From assembly GCF_000341285.1 (NCBI RefSeq), contig NW_005178434.1, positions 1 through 64,000 on the forward strand: a stretch of 64,000 nucleotides of DNA. Direction: 5' to 3'. The stretch is from Galdieria sulphuraria (lineage: Eukaryota; Rhodophyta; Bangiophyceae; Galdieriales; Galdieriaceae). Both the position numbers and the translations under genes were made by a program. The notes beneath the pieces were generated by a model. It did not search any database. It saw only the letters and a list, made by a program, of their open reading frames with translations, and was not told the origin of the DNA. Positions 12,584 to 24,629 of the stretch are shown here, piece after piece (position 1 is the stretch's first letter; each line of letters opens with the position of its first letter).

Positions 12584-12593
12584 TGGCGCGCCA
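12584..12593. promoter_or_regulatory. E2F-like palindrome upstream of separase
   Basis: The palindrome TGGCGCGCCA followed by ATT lies about 55 bp before the separase ATG, within the 624-bp divergent promoter region shared with MO25. The half-site TTGGCGCG on the minus strand resembles the E2F/DP consensus (TTTSSCGC). It overlaps a CCAAT box. It stands out strongly because GC-rich decamers are rare in this AT-rich interval. Function is inferred only from sequence likeness and from the cell-cycle role of the gene. Confidence 0.4.
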
Positions 12594-12648
12594 ATTCTGA
12601 TTGTCTTGAAAATCCAATTTTTGGAAATTGAATTTGTACTGATCATCC

Positions 12649-15600
12649 ATGAACAATGACAACCAACTCTTCCAAAAACTATTGAAAGGAGCAGATTTAA
12701 AAAGAACCTTACAAGAACAAGAAGATTTCATACATAGTTGTGGAGAACTTTTCAATCCATACTATGATTGCAACCCTTATTCTGGGGATAAAGGAGCACC
12801 ACAGTTACGCTTGCTCACAGAAAAGGGAAGAGGCTTTGCAATTGCCGCTAAAAACAAACTAGGTAACTTTTGAAGATTCAATCAATCAACGCTTTTGACT
12901 TTGGTTTAAACAGAAATTATTCTAAAGTTCACTCGACAGTTTGACACCCTATGTAGAAAGGACTGGAAACAAGAGTTCAGTTTGACAAATGAAGAATACG
13001 AAGAAATAACTTGTACCTTTTTTTCTTCATGGAAGCGCTGTCTGGATATTTTATTTGCAAACGAATCACTATTGAAAATGAAAAATGAAAGTGATTTGGA
13101 AAAGTGAGTCTAGTATCGAAACATTTTACCAGAAGACTCTAACAAACTTCATTTCAACCGCATAGATATTCATACAACTTCATTGCAAATGCTTTAAATA
13201 GAGGATTGTGGGTTGAAGCTTTGAAAGAATGTCTTCGTTACTTGTTGCATCTCTTCAAAAGACTTGGCGGCCTCAAAAATGTAACTTATCATTCTCTTCT
13301 CCAAAAGAGTACCATTCACTCCATTTGTAACAGCATTCAAACAAATTGGAGAAAATACTACTGGACTGAAAAGCTCAACAATGACTTCTTTCTCATACTA
13401 TTTTCTCTCTGCAGAGCACTAAGAATGTCTTTGGAGGAACAACAATATTTGCTTTTGTTCAATGAATGTAGTTTGGAAGTCATTCCTCTTCTTCATATCA
13501 TCATTGATATATGGAGAGACATCTGCAGTATGGATGAGAGTAACAGAATCATTACCCATGTTGCAAATATTCTAAAGGCACTTCGACAAGAAGTATTTCT
13601 TGTTCTTCAACAGATTTTCAGGTTGTATGAAGAAGAGAATATCAAGAGTCCCAATCCAGTAATAGAGTCATCCATAGAACTTTATTGGCAATTTCTTGAA
13701 TGCCAACTATCTATTTGGGAGAATGGAGATAATGCCAACGTAAAAGAAGATAAACTTTGGTCTGTTCACTGGCTTCATCTGATAAATAATATCATATTCA
13801 ATGCGCATAAAAATTCATCCATACGAGAATTAGTGCAGCAAGTGTTGAGGTAAAGCAATTGCCTTTGAGAAATGCTCCAAATTTTGAAATGCAATCCTTG
13901 ATTTACTTAGGAAGATCAAAAAGAAAACAAGTTTTCGCAAACTTCATAGTCATTGTCTGTTAAACTGCAAGCTTATGATGGATATGTGTAGATGGTTTCC
14001 TCAACAAGATTTAAAAAGAACAGTGAAAGAATGGTTAGATGTTTCAAAGACATTAATAGAACTGTTTCATACGTTTGAAGCATTTTCGATATTTGGAGAA
14101 ATTGAGCAGAAAAGATATTCTTATATGCTTTCATTGCAACAAAAAGATTTTCAAAAGTTCCTTAGTTGCTTTGAAAACGATATGACGACTGTAGAAAATG
14201 ATTATTGGATCTATGACTTTATGCTTCATCGATGGACATTTTCTTATGTGAGCTTCCATTTCCAAAATGCCGTTTTCCTACAAAAGGTCTTGCAAAGCTT
14301 TGGAAACATACTCAAACGTTCTTATTACAAAGTGACGGTAAATGAGGTAGTGAAAACAGAATTGTACGATATATTCGATGTCATCAAGGTTAGCTTTCTA
14401 TTGACTTGTTGCATGGTTTATGTAATGTGCTGTATTTATATAGTCTACAGTCATGATCTGTTTACATGAAGCTATTCCGGATGAAGCGAAACTCTACGAT
14501 GTATTATTTCCAGCCCTGGAAGGAATCCATTTGTTTATATCTGGTAAGTAACATCACTCATACCATGAATTCAAATGGATAAAGCTATTGTAAGCATCTT
14601 CTCCATCATCTAGTGATTTGATCAAGAATGTGGCGAAATTATTTCATAACATTGCAGCATTGCTTGTGCAGAAGAGAAGTAGTTTACTTATCGCATCTAT
14701 TTGTATGAGGCGTTCTATAGAGTTGCGAGAGATGATCAAAGGCGAAAAGGAGAATCAGATGAGTCGTTTTGGATTATTGTGTAAAATAATGTTACGTCTT
14801 TCCGAACCCTGTGCTTGTGCATCCATCATATTGGAAATGATCTATTATGCTGATCCCTCCAATTCTCCTTCCAAAATGCAAATACCTAGCGATATCTTAA
14901 AGGCATTGAGTTGTTTTGTTTATTGGTGTGAAAACAATGAAAGTTCTTTGCAGGAGGTGGCTGTCGTTAAAAGATGAAAATTGGCTTTATTGACTAACCT
15001 ATTTTGAAATAGTATTTTGGAATTTCGGCTCTTGAACAGTTAGCTATCCAAGGTGGTCCCAGTGCTGTGGAATTTGCCTTTCTTGCATTTCGTCTTCTTC
15101 AATGGAAAGTGAACGATCACTTTACCCAACTGTATCATACTTGGTCTTGTGAAAGAAACTGTGTTATAGTTCTTCAACGTCATTGCAATGATCCTGTCAC
15201 ACAATATTGGCTTCAACTGGAAATCTTACGATTCAAATTTTATGAAGACTTGACGTTGATAGACGACCCTATTTTACCATCAAAAGTATGAAAGTCTTTA
15301 ACAAAAGAGTTATACAAAGATTCTCATTTTGTCTTCTTAGTATGATGACAGAGATGAAAGCACATCTGCTCAAGTTGAATGCTTGCAATGGATTCATTTG
15401 AGTTGGAAGCTGCTTGTGGACTTGATGATGAATAACTCCAATTATTCTTTCCAGTAAGTTTCTATCTTCAAGATATTATTCCTTATATATCTCATTTTTC
15501 ACACCTTTTAGGAACTCGGGTATATTAGAATTATGGAATAACATTTTACAATATTCTCCTCAAATAATTCGCCCAATCATTCTGATTCATTTGTTTGAGA

Positions 15601-18600
15601 TACTTGAATGGTTTTGTGAAATCTTTTTAGTGACCCAAAATTCTCAGCTTTTATGGACTGTAGCTCAAATGCTATGTCATTTTATCACTGTCTTCAGAGA
15701 AAATTGTCCGATTGACACGGTCCGTATAAGAGAGTATCTAACATTTGTTTCAGCTGTTGCACTAAAGAACTATCGACTCTATGAAAATGCCCAAGCGCTA
15801 TTGAGTTATAGCTGTTTAGACAACTCTGTTGGTATGAACTATGACTTTTCAATGTGGACCCATATAATAACCCCCATAGGAGAATCTGTGGAGCTGCTTC
15901 TTTTACGATTTGCATTGGATATCTGTTCGTATGAAAAGTCGAATGAGTTTAAAATACCCAATTTAACAGTGAGTATTGTTTTTATAAAGCTTTTGTATTC
16001 AAAACCCAATAGATACAAAAGGATTTGTATCCTTCCAAATCCTCTCATGCTTTGTACAAATTCTATCATTCGCAGTATCTTTGGAAGAAAGGTAACTTGA
16101 AAGGATCCTATGATAAAGCGTTAGAAGCTGTAAAGTTATATTTGGCTTTGTTGCAACAATCAAGTTTACAGTCTCCAGCGAATTGTACTACGATAGAAGA
16201 GAATGAAGAATTGAAAACTTTGAATGTAGCAGGTACACATATAAAAATGAAGCCATCTTCTACCGATGTCGGCTTTATGAATGATCTTAGACAAGCAGCT
16301 GAATGTCTCGGCTGGTTGGGAGAAATATGTGACAAGCTTGGCTGTATATCAGAAGCAGAGGTCTGCAGTTCCATATTTTGAACACTTTGCATGAAAATGA
16401 CTCAATTTCATTTCTAGTATTATTGGCAGTGCTGTTTGGATGTCTTTCAAAGGATTCAATGCGTTCCTCGTTTCTTTGAAACCACATACTATTTAATGAT
16501 ATTATATAGAAAGTCATTACAGATAGACAAGTTCAAAAGGTAGCTATTCCGTTTCTCTCTCTCTCTCTTTATATGAAATGAATGCTTGCTAAATTTCTGT
16601 AGAAGCATAGAATCATTTCAGTTCTTGATACAAGAAATTCAACAGAATCTTCAAGATTCCGTATTACAAGCCTTATCATGTTTCTATCTCAAAAGGCTAA
16701 GTCTTATGAACGAAATGGTCCATCTTCATCTGTCATCTTCAACAGCTTGTTGTCTCGAGCAATTAGAAGAATGCAATGAAATTCGCAAAGACCATACTTT
16801 TTGGAATTTGACCGATTCTGGCAATAACTATATTGCTTCCAGTAATAGCTACAAATTGTGCTCGATCATTACAAGGCGTTTTGTGGATCCTCATGATCAA
16901 GCCATTTGTTTCTACAAACATGCTAAAAAGGATATTTTTGCAATATCACAAAGCAATGGTAGAGTTTTTGATTGGAAGTGTACTCTTTCTTCTTCTCGAC
17001 AACTAGATCATGATCTTATGCAACGAATATCTGGTATCACTCATCTCATCGAACAAGGCAAGTCGAGTTTTTTTCACTATAACTGTATATAATTTTGAAT
17101 AGCATTACAAATTGTTGTTTATGACCCAATGCCGTGGTTACAGAAGCGTCTATTTTTGTTGATGGCAAATATGAAACATCTGGGAACTTCACAATATGAT
17201 GATTGTCTCTACTTTGTTCAAAAAGCTTGTGGATTGGAATATTGGTATCATTACCAAGTCTATCAAAGTAACCAAGAAGCACAAGAGTAAGTTATTATTC
17301 TCGAGGTTACGAATCTTTTTCAATTCGACGATAGCTACGAACTTTCTGAATTGAGCAAAGCCATGCAATTGAAGTGGCAAGTATCTGTCAATGAGGCCAA
17401 TCTATCTTTGGACAACATCCAACACTTGTTGTCTTCTTGTTCATCTTGTCCTCTTTTGGAATCCTTTCCTAAGGAATGGACTATAGTTGGATTGACTCCG
17501 GATATAAATGGTAACGAAATGTATTTATGGCTTAGACCAGGTAACGATAACTCAAGGATAAAAATTCCTATGGCTTTTCACACTTTTTTCAGGTAATCAT
17601 CAAATGAGAGAAACCCCAGTTTTAGTAAAATATCCATTGAAGTCGGTAAGTAAACATATGGCATTTATTTTTGAAATGGATTGACGAATACTACGATGAT
17701 TTCTGAACAGTTGGAAGATGGCAAAAATACTTTGGAGTGTATAAAAAATTGTTTAGAAAGGTTGATTCAAGCGAGTCATGATCAAGCAAGTGGAAAAATA
17801 TCGGAAAATCTAACCATGGAAGAAAAGTCTTTGTGGTGGAAAGAAAGGAAAGAATTGGATGACAAGTTCAGGTATGGAAACTTTCTTGCAGCAGTCATTT
17901 AAAATCTAAAAGTATTTGAATAGTGAGTATATGCAAGAGTTGGAAGATACTTTGTTTGGTGCATGGAAGATTTTCTTGTTATCTATGCATAACTCTAAGG
18001 AGAAGCATACAAATGTTGCATTTGATCAGTTACAAGAAAAAATTGGAAACGAATGGATTCTGGATAGACAACTGTTTCATATCATATTTAGTAGAAGAAT
18101 ATTTTTAGATAGAAAGGAGGATTGGCTATATTTGTTGAAGTATGCCATAGATTATCGTCATCATTCCTCATCTCAGCAACCTAAGCTACTTAAACAACTG
18201 GAAGAATATGTCGACAAGTGGTGGATGGCTAAGGAATTGGGCAAAACTCGTTCAAAGTCTTTAGGTACAAAACACTATAAGCAGTTGAATTCCGACTCTA
18301 CGATACTTTTGGTTCTGGATGATACCCTTCTTCCACTACCTATAGAGTCTATTCCATTTCTAAAAAAGTGGAAACAAGGCGTCACCAGAATAAGTAACTT
18401 GGAACTTGCAGATTGTCTATTTTCCCAACAGAAAAAGTCATCACAATACAATCAGAGAGAGCTTTGTTACGATGTATCTTCCCGAGACGCATTTTTCATA
18501 CTTAATCCAACAGGTGACTTGAACAGAACGCAACAAAGTTTTGAGAAACTTTTTCAACAAACTTATAAATGGGAAGGCGCAATAGGTCCTTTACAGAATT

Positions 18601-19043
18601 CTTCAAAAGATCAAGCAAAGGAGTTGGTTGAAAAGCTTTCTCGTCATCAACTCTTTGTTTATTGTGGACATGGAACTGGAGAAAAGTTCATCCCTGCCAA
18701 ACAGATAAGGAAACTTGAACGAGCTCCAATAGCACTTTTGATGGGTTGTAGTTCTGGAAAGCCCTCTAGTCAAGGTATCTATTCGCCAATTGTCCCTTGT
18801 TTCTCTTTTCTATATGCACATGCTCAAGCAGTCGTGGTCAACTTGTGGGATGTTACTGATAGAGATATTGATCGCTTCACTCATTATTTATTAGAAGAAT
18901 GGTTTACAACATCGTCGAACAACAATTCTGCCATTGATTTGGCATTGGCTATTTTACGAGCTCGTGATCAGTGTTATTTTACCTATTTGACTGGTTGTGC
19001 TCCAGTGGTTTATGGTTTACCTTGGATAAGAACGACACAATAA
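12649..19043 (+). CDS. ESP1: Separase (C50 cysteine protease)
   Basis: Seventeen exons are inferred: 12649-12862, 12914-13103, 13166-13849, 13911-14388, 14444-14547, 14614-14956, 15013-15285, 15341-15453, 15512-15968, 16013-16360, 16418-16539, 16603-17057, 17103-17286, 17335-17540, 17593-17645, 17711-17871 and 17924-19043. They sum to about 1834 residues with frame kept throughout. The last exon carries the protease domain: the catalytic His in FVYCGHGTG (about H1711) and the catalytic Cys in LLMGCSSG (about C1737), then VVNLWDVTDRDIDRF. The long N-terminal part is helical repeats, as in other separases. The enzyme cuts cohesin's kleisin to release sister chromatids at anaphase. The intron after 17057 appears to use GC-AG. 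Small exons 5 and 15 are the least certain parts. Confidence 0.88.
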
Positions 19044-19073
19044 CTGAGCACCAAAAGTTTCAATTACCTTAAG

Positions 19074-19434
19074 ATGATATTACCTAAGAACTCTGTTGAT
19101 CATCCTTTTCTTGTATGGAGTCTCTTTCGTACTACTGAGCGCTTCATACTTGGTTGTTTATTTCTATACAAGGTAGTGACAAAGTTCTTTCTTTTATTGC
19201 ACAGAGACAATATAATAGTAATTGGATTAGCGTCATGTTTCTCCACTCTTACCTCGTGCTTGTCGCTTTATTCCCAACTGTAGTGAATATGCTGTTCAAT
19301 CTATTCAACAGTTTGGAGTTGAAAGAGGCCTTATATTAACTATTTGGAGATTGATTCGTTGTCAGCCTTTTGGAGGGTATGGTTATGACCCTCCTCAGTG
19401 GCCACCTCCTTCTTGGTTCAGAAGAGGTTATTAA
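19074..19434 (+). CDS. yidD: YidD-type membrane insertion factor
   Basis: Two exons, 19074-19172 and 19231-19434, join in phase to give a 100-residue protein. The second exon encodes the full YidD signature: LPRACRFIPNCSEYA, an Ile-rich helix, then RLIRCQPFGGYGYDP and a Pro-rich tail. The first exon supplies an amphipathic N-terminal helix. A TAG directly before the second exon in its own frame supports the acceptor. In bacteria YidD sits beside the YidC/Oxa1/Alb3 insertase and aids membrane protein insertion. A nuclear copy in an alga would most likely serve the plastid (Alb3) or mitochondrion, but no long transit peptide is visible. It starts only 30 bp after the separase stop on the same strand. 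Confidence 0.82.
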
Positions 19435-19448
19435 CCACTATGGCTTAT

Positions 19449-20637
19449 TTATTTCTCGTGTATGACAATAAAGGAAATGAGTTCTATCCAACCCATTAAG
19501 GATACCATAAGAAAAGCAAAGGCTTGAGGAAGAAAATAATGTTGTAACAATAAATAGATCACTGTAGCACAAAATGGTCGAGTGCTTACTGTAGAAGAAG
19601 AACATGACAAAGTTTCATCGACTTGACTATTCCATCCTTGACAATAATAATGTTGTTGTATATTACATAATATCGATTCTTGTCCATTGGATATCATTCG
19701 TTTCCACATATTTTCACCAGAATGAGAAAGAACAGAGTAACTCATGATGAAACAATTCATGATTCCAAAACTCGTAGTTAAACAACAAGTAAAAAATAAC
19801 CATATCCAATAACTTATCTTCACCCAAAGCTTATAACTTTTGTTAGCTAACCACATTCCCATAACAAATATCCACAACAATAGAAAACCTCCCATGACGA
19901 TGGCAACTATATTGCTGTGCCGTAACAGGAGAGTATAAAGAGTATTCCATTTCAACTCTAACAACTTGGAAGAAGGTAATGTTACCCAACACCAAATACC
20001 TGTTGCCAATAAAGTTGCACTTGCACACTAATAAAGTTTAATCAATTGTAAAACAACCCAAGAGTATACTTGCCATGTATACAATAAGATAACTCATTTG
20101 ATAAGTACAAGGAGTTTTTTTGTTTACTAGTTGAATAGTTGGATGGGGACAAGATAAGGAAGGAGAAGGAGGAGGAGGAGGAGGAGTTGACGAGTTCATC
20201 CATTGTTGAGATAAACGCCTTTGAAATAAAACGGAAGAATACGTCAATTGTTCTGTACTATAAAGCCACGGACTATTCTTTTCTTCTTCCCATATATCAC
20301 AACTATGGTTTGATGTGAGAGAGGGCTCTACACGTTGTTGAATAAAGGGTGAATGATGATAACATCCTATACCAGTTTTCTTATGGTGTCTTTTATAAGA
20401 ATCGCTTATATTCATACTATTATTAGGTTGAGAAACTTCCGTACAAGACATAGTTTCATCTCTATCCTCGTAACTCTTCATTATATGATTCAAAATGAAA
20501 TGTTCTTTTCTCCAACCAAATATTTCAATATCGGTCTCACATGTCCTTTTGACAAACTCTAAAAGAAAATATTTTACTTTCATAACATAAATAAGAAGAA
20601 GAAGAAGAAGAAATGAAATGGATATGAGGAATCCCAT
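19449..20637 (-). CDS. Tetraspanin-like multi-pass membrane protein
   Basis: Two exons, 20083-20637 and 19449-20027 (55-nt intron), give about 377 residues. The N-terminus is a strongly hydrophobic helix (Leu run from a GAA/TTC microsatellite). About 150 hydrophilic residues follow, including a polyproline run, and then four membrane segments near residues 180-200, 220-240, 250-275 and 345-370. The loop before the last helix contains several Cys (YYCQGW and others), and the topology recalls tetraspanins with a large extracellular loop. No perfect CCG motif is seen, so the family call is tentative. It could simply be an unrelated four-helix protein. Confidence 0.45.
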
Positions 20638-20696
20638 TTTTGGTTCTTTTCTTTGGGTTGATGAACTCAGACTAGAAGAATATTCTATCTGTTATT

Positions 20697-23600
20697 ATGT
20701 TTTTATACAATCTAACGTTACAAAGACCTTCTGCTATCTATTTCTCTGTACACGGTAGTTTCTCTGCACCGAGAGCTATTGAGTTGGTTCTTGGTCGTCA
20801 AACCTCGTTGGAGTTGGTGAGGCCCGATGAGCAAGGTATTATCATACTATCATAATAACGACTCAAGTAAAGGAATAGAATAGGACACTTGAAAAGCTTA
20901 TGTTTCCAAGAAATATACGGTATCATTCGCTCTCTTAAAGCATTTCGTTTAACTGGCGCCAAGAGAGACTATCTATTGATCGGTAGTGACTCTGGGAAAA
21001 TTACGGTACTTTTATACAATCCTTCCACTTATTGCTTTGAAAGAGTTCATATCGAAACTTTTGGAAAGTCTGGATGTAGGAGAATCGTACCTGGAGAATA
21101 TCTAGCTACTGACCCTAAAGGACGAGCTTGTATGATTGGCGCTATCGAAAAGCAAAAGTTTGTCTACGTATTTAATAGAGATGCTTTAGAGAATTTGACA
21201 ATATCATCCCCTTTGGAAGCTCACAAGTCTTCGTTTATTTGCAATGACATAATTGGTTTGGATGTCGGTTTTGAGAACCCCATTTTTGCTGCCTTAGAAA
21301 GAGCCTATGACCCTCCAGAAAGTCCAAAAACTTTGGTTTTCTATGAATTGGACTTGGGATTGAATCACGTTGTACGTAAATTGGCTACTCCTGTGGAAGC
21401 TGATGCCTACAAGGTTCTTCCTGTTCCAGGTGGTAGGGATGGTCCTGGTGGTGTTATAGTCTGTAGTCTTCAACATATACGTTATAAGACTCTACAAAAT
21501 AATTTACCCGATTATATCTGTTCTATTCCATTAAGAGAAAAGAATATTTCACCAACTGAAAGAGGTAACTTGGTGGTAGCTTTTGCTCTGCATCGACAAA
21601 AAGGTTTATTCTTTTATTTGTTGTGTACTGAATTGGGTGATTTGTTCAAGTTGGAAATGGACTGTACTACAATAGAAGAAGAAGAAGAAGGTTCCGATAT
21701 TGTTATGAAAGAAATGAGAATTCGTTATTTGGATAGTTTACCTTGTCCTGTGAATGATATGTGTATTTTAAGAAATGGATTTTTATTTGTTGCTTCGGAA
21801 TATGGCAATCATGGATTTTATCAGTTTCGAAGTCTTGGAAGAGAACAAGACTTTTGTTGTGTTGGAGTAGAGGATTCCAAATGGTCAAATGAGCCTGTTT
21901 ATTTCTCTCTTCATAACAATTTGGAAAATTTGTTATTGATTGAAGAAATAGAATCTTTGGCTCCTTTAACTTGTTGGCAAATTGGAGATTTCTATGGAGA
22001 AGGATCTCCACAAATTGTTGTAGGAAGTGGTAGACGTCATCGAGGTTCTTGGAAAACTTTGCGTCTCGGCTATCGTTGGACCGAAATGGCAGTTTCTGAA
22101 CTTCCAGGATATCCTGTTGGAGTGTTTACTGTACGAGAACAACAACAAGACTCGTATGATTCTTATATTATTGTTTCGTTTGTAAATGCATCGTTAGTAC
22201 TCTCAGTAGGAGAAACTGTAGAGGAAGTTTCGGATAGTGGCTTTTCTACTTTTGTCTCTACCATTTTTGTGCAATTATTTTCAAATAATTCTATTGTTCA
22301 AGTACATGCACAAGGCATTCGACATATTCGACCTGATTTACAAACCGTTCATGAATGGAAACCACCAAAAGGATTGTTTATTCAAGTGGCAGATGGAAAT
22401 GCTTCTCAGTTGGTCATCATTTTGAATAGCAAACAGTTGTTATACTTTGAATTGGATGAAACAGGAATGTTGACTGAAATTCAGGAAGTGGAGCTTATTC
22501 AAGATCAATCGTATGAGTCTTCATCTTTCTTACCTTGTGTTTCTATTGCTCCTTTAGTTGCTGGACAATCCAAAGCTTCATTTGTTGCCGTTAGTGATGG
22601 AATTTCTTATTATACCCGCTTGTATTCTTTGAAAAAGGAATCTTGTTTGAAACCTATTTCTTTACAAGCTTTGGATACGGTTGCCAATTCGGTATTGTTG
22701 ATTGGGTTAAGTGCCCCAGCGTCATCGAGAAGTGAACTTGTGTTATTGATTGGTTCTCATTCCGGTATTTATATAAGAGCCTTGGTGGACCCCATTACGG
22801 GAGCCTTGAGTGAACAACAAAGTCGTCTTGTGGGTACTCAACCCGTTCGATTACAACGAATTGAAATTCAAGGAAAGCCAGTTGCTTTGGTAGTTTCTTC
22901 ACGTTCCTATTTGGTATATTTAGACAATCATTTATTGTTACAAACTTTACCGATTGGTTATGACTGGGTATTCGATCATGTGGTAGGTTTTTGTTCTGAA
23001 CAATGTCCAGATGGAGTGATTGCTTGTTGTGGCTCTTCATTGTGTATTTTATCCTTTGAAGAAGACAGAGACTTGTTTCAAACCACTCATTTATTTCATA
23101 GCGATACACAACCCAGTTTATATACTCCACGAAGACTAGTCGATAGGGAAGATATTCTATCTTCTTCTATAACAAACTATACGAGGAATAGAATATTAAC
23201 ATTGGAATGTGATCAACAGATTGTTATTTCTCCTCAAGACATTGTATCCCATTCTAGCTCATTACGTCAAACAGGATATCCATTAGGTCCTATTGGAAGT
23301 TGGAGTTGTGCTATTCAACAAATGACTTTTATGGATAACCAATTTCCTAATCATGAAGACCCAGTTGAGTCTACCAGTTGTCGTTGGCAACAGAAATGTG
23401 AAATATACAATTCAGAAACCAAAGAATACATAAGTAGCATATGTTGTATTCGTTTTTCTCATGATTCGAGTAGTTTATATTTGTGTGTTGGTGTTGTTAT
23501 GGATTATGCCTTGCAAGTTACCAATCCATTGGAGAAGAATCCTACCAAAGATAATATCGATATTCAAAGAGAGTCGATTGTATTTCCACGCAGTGAAATT

Positions 23601-24629
23601 CGAGTCTATCGATGGAATGAAACTCAATGGGAATATATTCATACAACTCCTATTCAGGATGCTTCTTCTCATAGAATGGAATGGAATTATGATTATGGAG
23701 CTTCTCATTTATCTTTTCATGCAGCTTCACGTTATCGAAATGAAATCATCACAACTATGGCATCTTTTCAAGGTCATCTATTGGTAGCTGTGGGTACCAG
23801 TCTTAGAATGTATGACTTGGGAAAGAAACAATTGTTAAAAAAGACTCAACATCCTAGAGCTACTCCTCATAAAATAACTTGTATAGAAACTTGTTATGAT
23901 CGTATATTCTTAAGCGATGTACAAGAAAGTGTATTTCTTTATCGTTATTCGGCAGCTGATAATCTATTTTTATGTATAGCGGATGATTATTTACCCAAAT
24001 GGTGTACAACTATGTGTTTATTGGATTATGATACGGTAGCTATTGGAGATAAAATGGGTAACATTAGTATCCTAAGACTACCACCAGAAGCTGGAACCTT
24101 TATAGAACAAGATCCAACTGGAGGTTTATTATCTAAAGAAGCACCTCATCATTTTCAATTGGAAGCTTGTTATTATGTTGGAAGTGTCATTCAATGCTTA
24201 TCTAAAGTGGAATGGACCACAGGAGATGTGCCTTTATTATTTTATGGTACATTGGATGGAGCTATAGGAGTAATGATTCCTTTACGTTCTACTTTGGATA
24301 TGGAATTATTTCAAGCTTTAGAACTGCAATTGCGTGAATATCGTTCTCCTTTATGTGGAAGACATCATTTGGCTTATCGTTCTTATTTCTTTCCCGTTCG
24401 ACATGTCATCGATGGTGACCTTTGTGAAGAATTCTATCGACTCTCATTGGAACAACAAGAAAAGATTGTCAAAGAATTGGATCGTTCCATTGTCGATGTC
24501 CATAGGAAATTGGAAGACTATCGTGAAAGGAGCCCCCATCACCATCCACCAAACGAAGCCCAGTGGCGGAAACAACATGGTGGCGGCGATAAGGCATCCA
24601 AAACTTCTTCCTTGTGGGTATTCCAATAA
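20697..24629 (+). CDS. SF3B3: Splicing factor 3b subunit 3 (SF3B3/RSE1)
   Basis: Exons 20697-20835 and 20884-24629, about 1294 residues. The first exon gives MFLYNLTLQRPSAIYFSVHG, the start expected for SF3B3. The second continues with YGIIRSLKAFRLTG, DYLLIGSDSGKI, ETFGKSGCRRIVPGEYL, DPKGRACMIGAIEKQK and TISSPLEAHK, near-invariant in the family. The DDB1/CPSF160-like three-propeller protein is part of the U2 snRNP SF3b complex that recognises the branch point. The C-terminal DLCEEF...LEDYRERS matches the usual end of the family. About 35 further residues rich in His, Pro and Gly follow, and these overlap the 3' end of the convergent NAR1 gene by 91 nt. The abundance of introns around it fits an active spliceosome. 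Confidence 0.95.

Noticed and set aside
23461-23787. 108-codon frame inside SF3B3
   Set aside because: Shadow of the SF3B3 frame on the same strand with no independent support.
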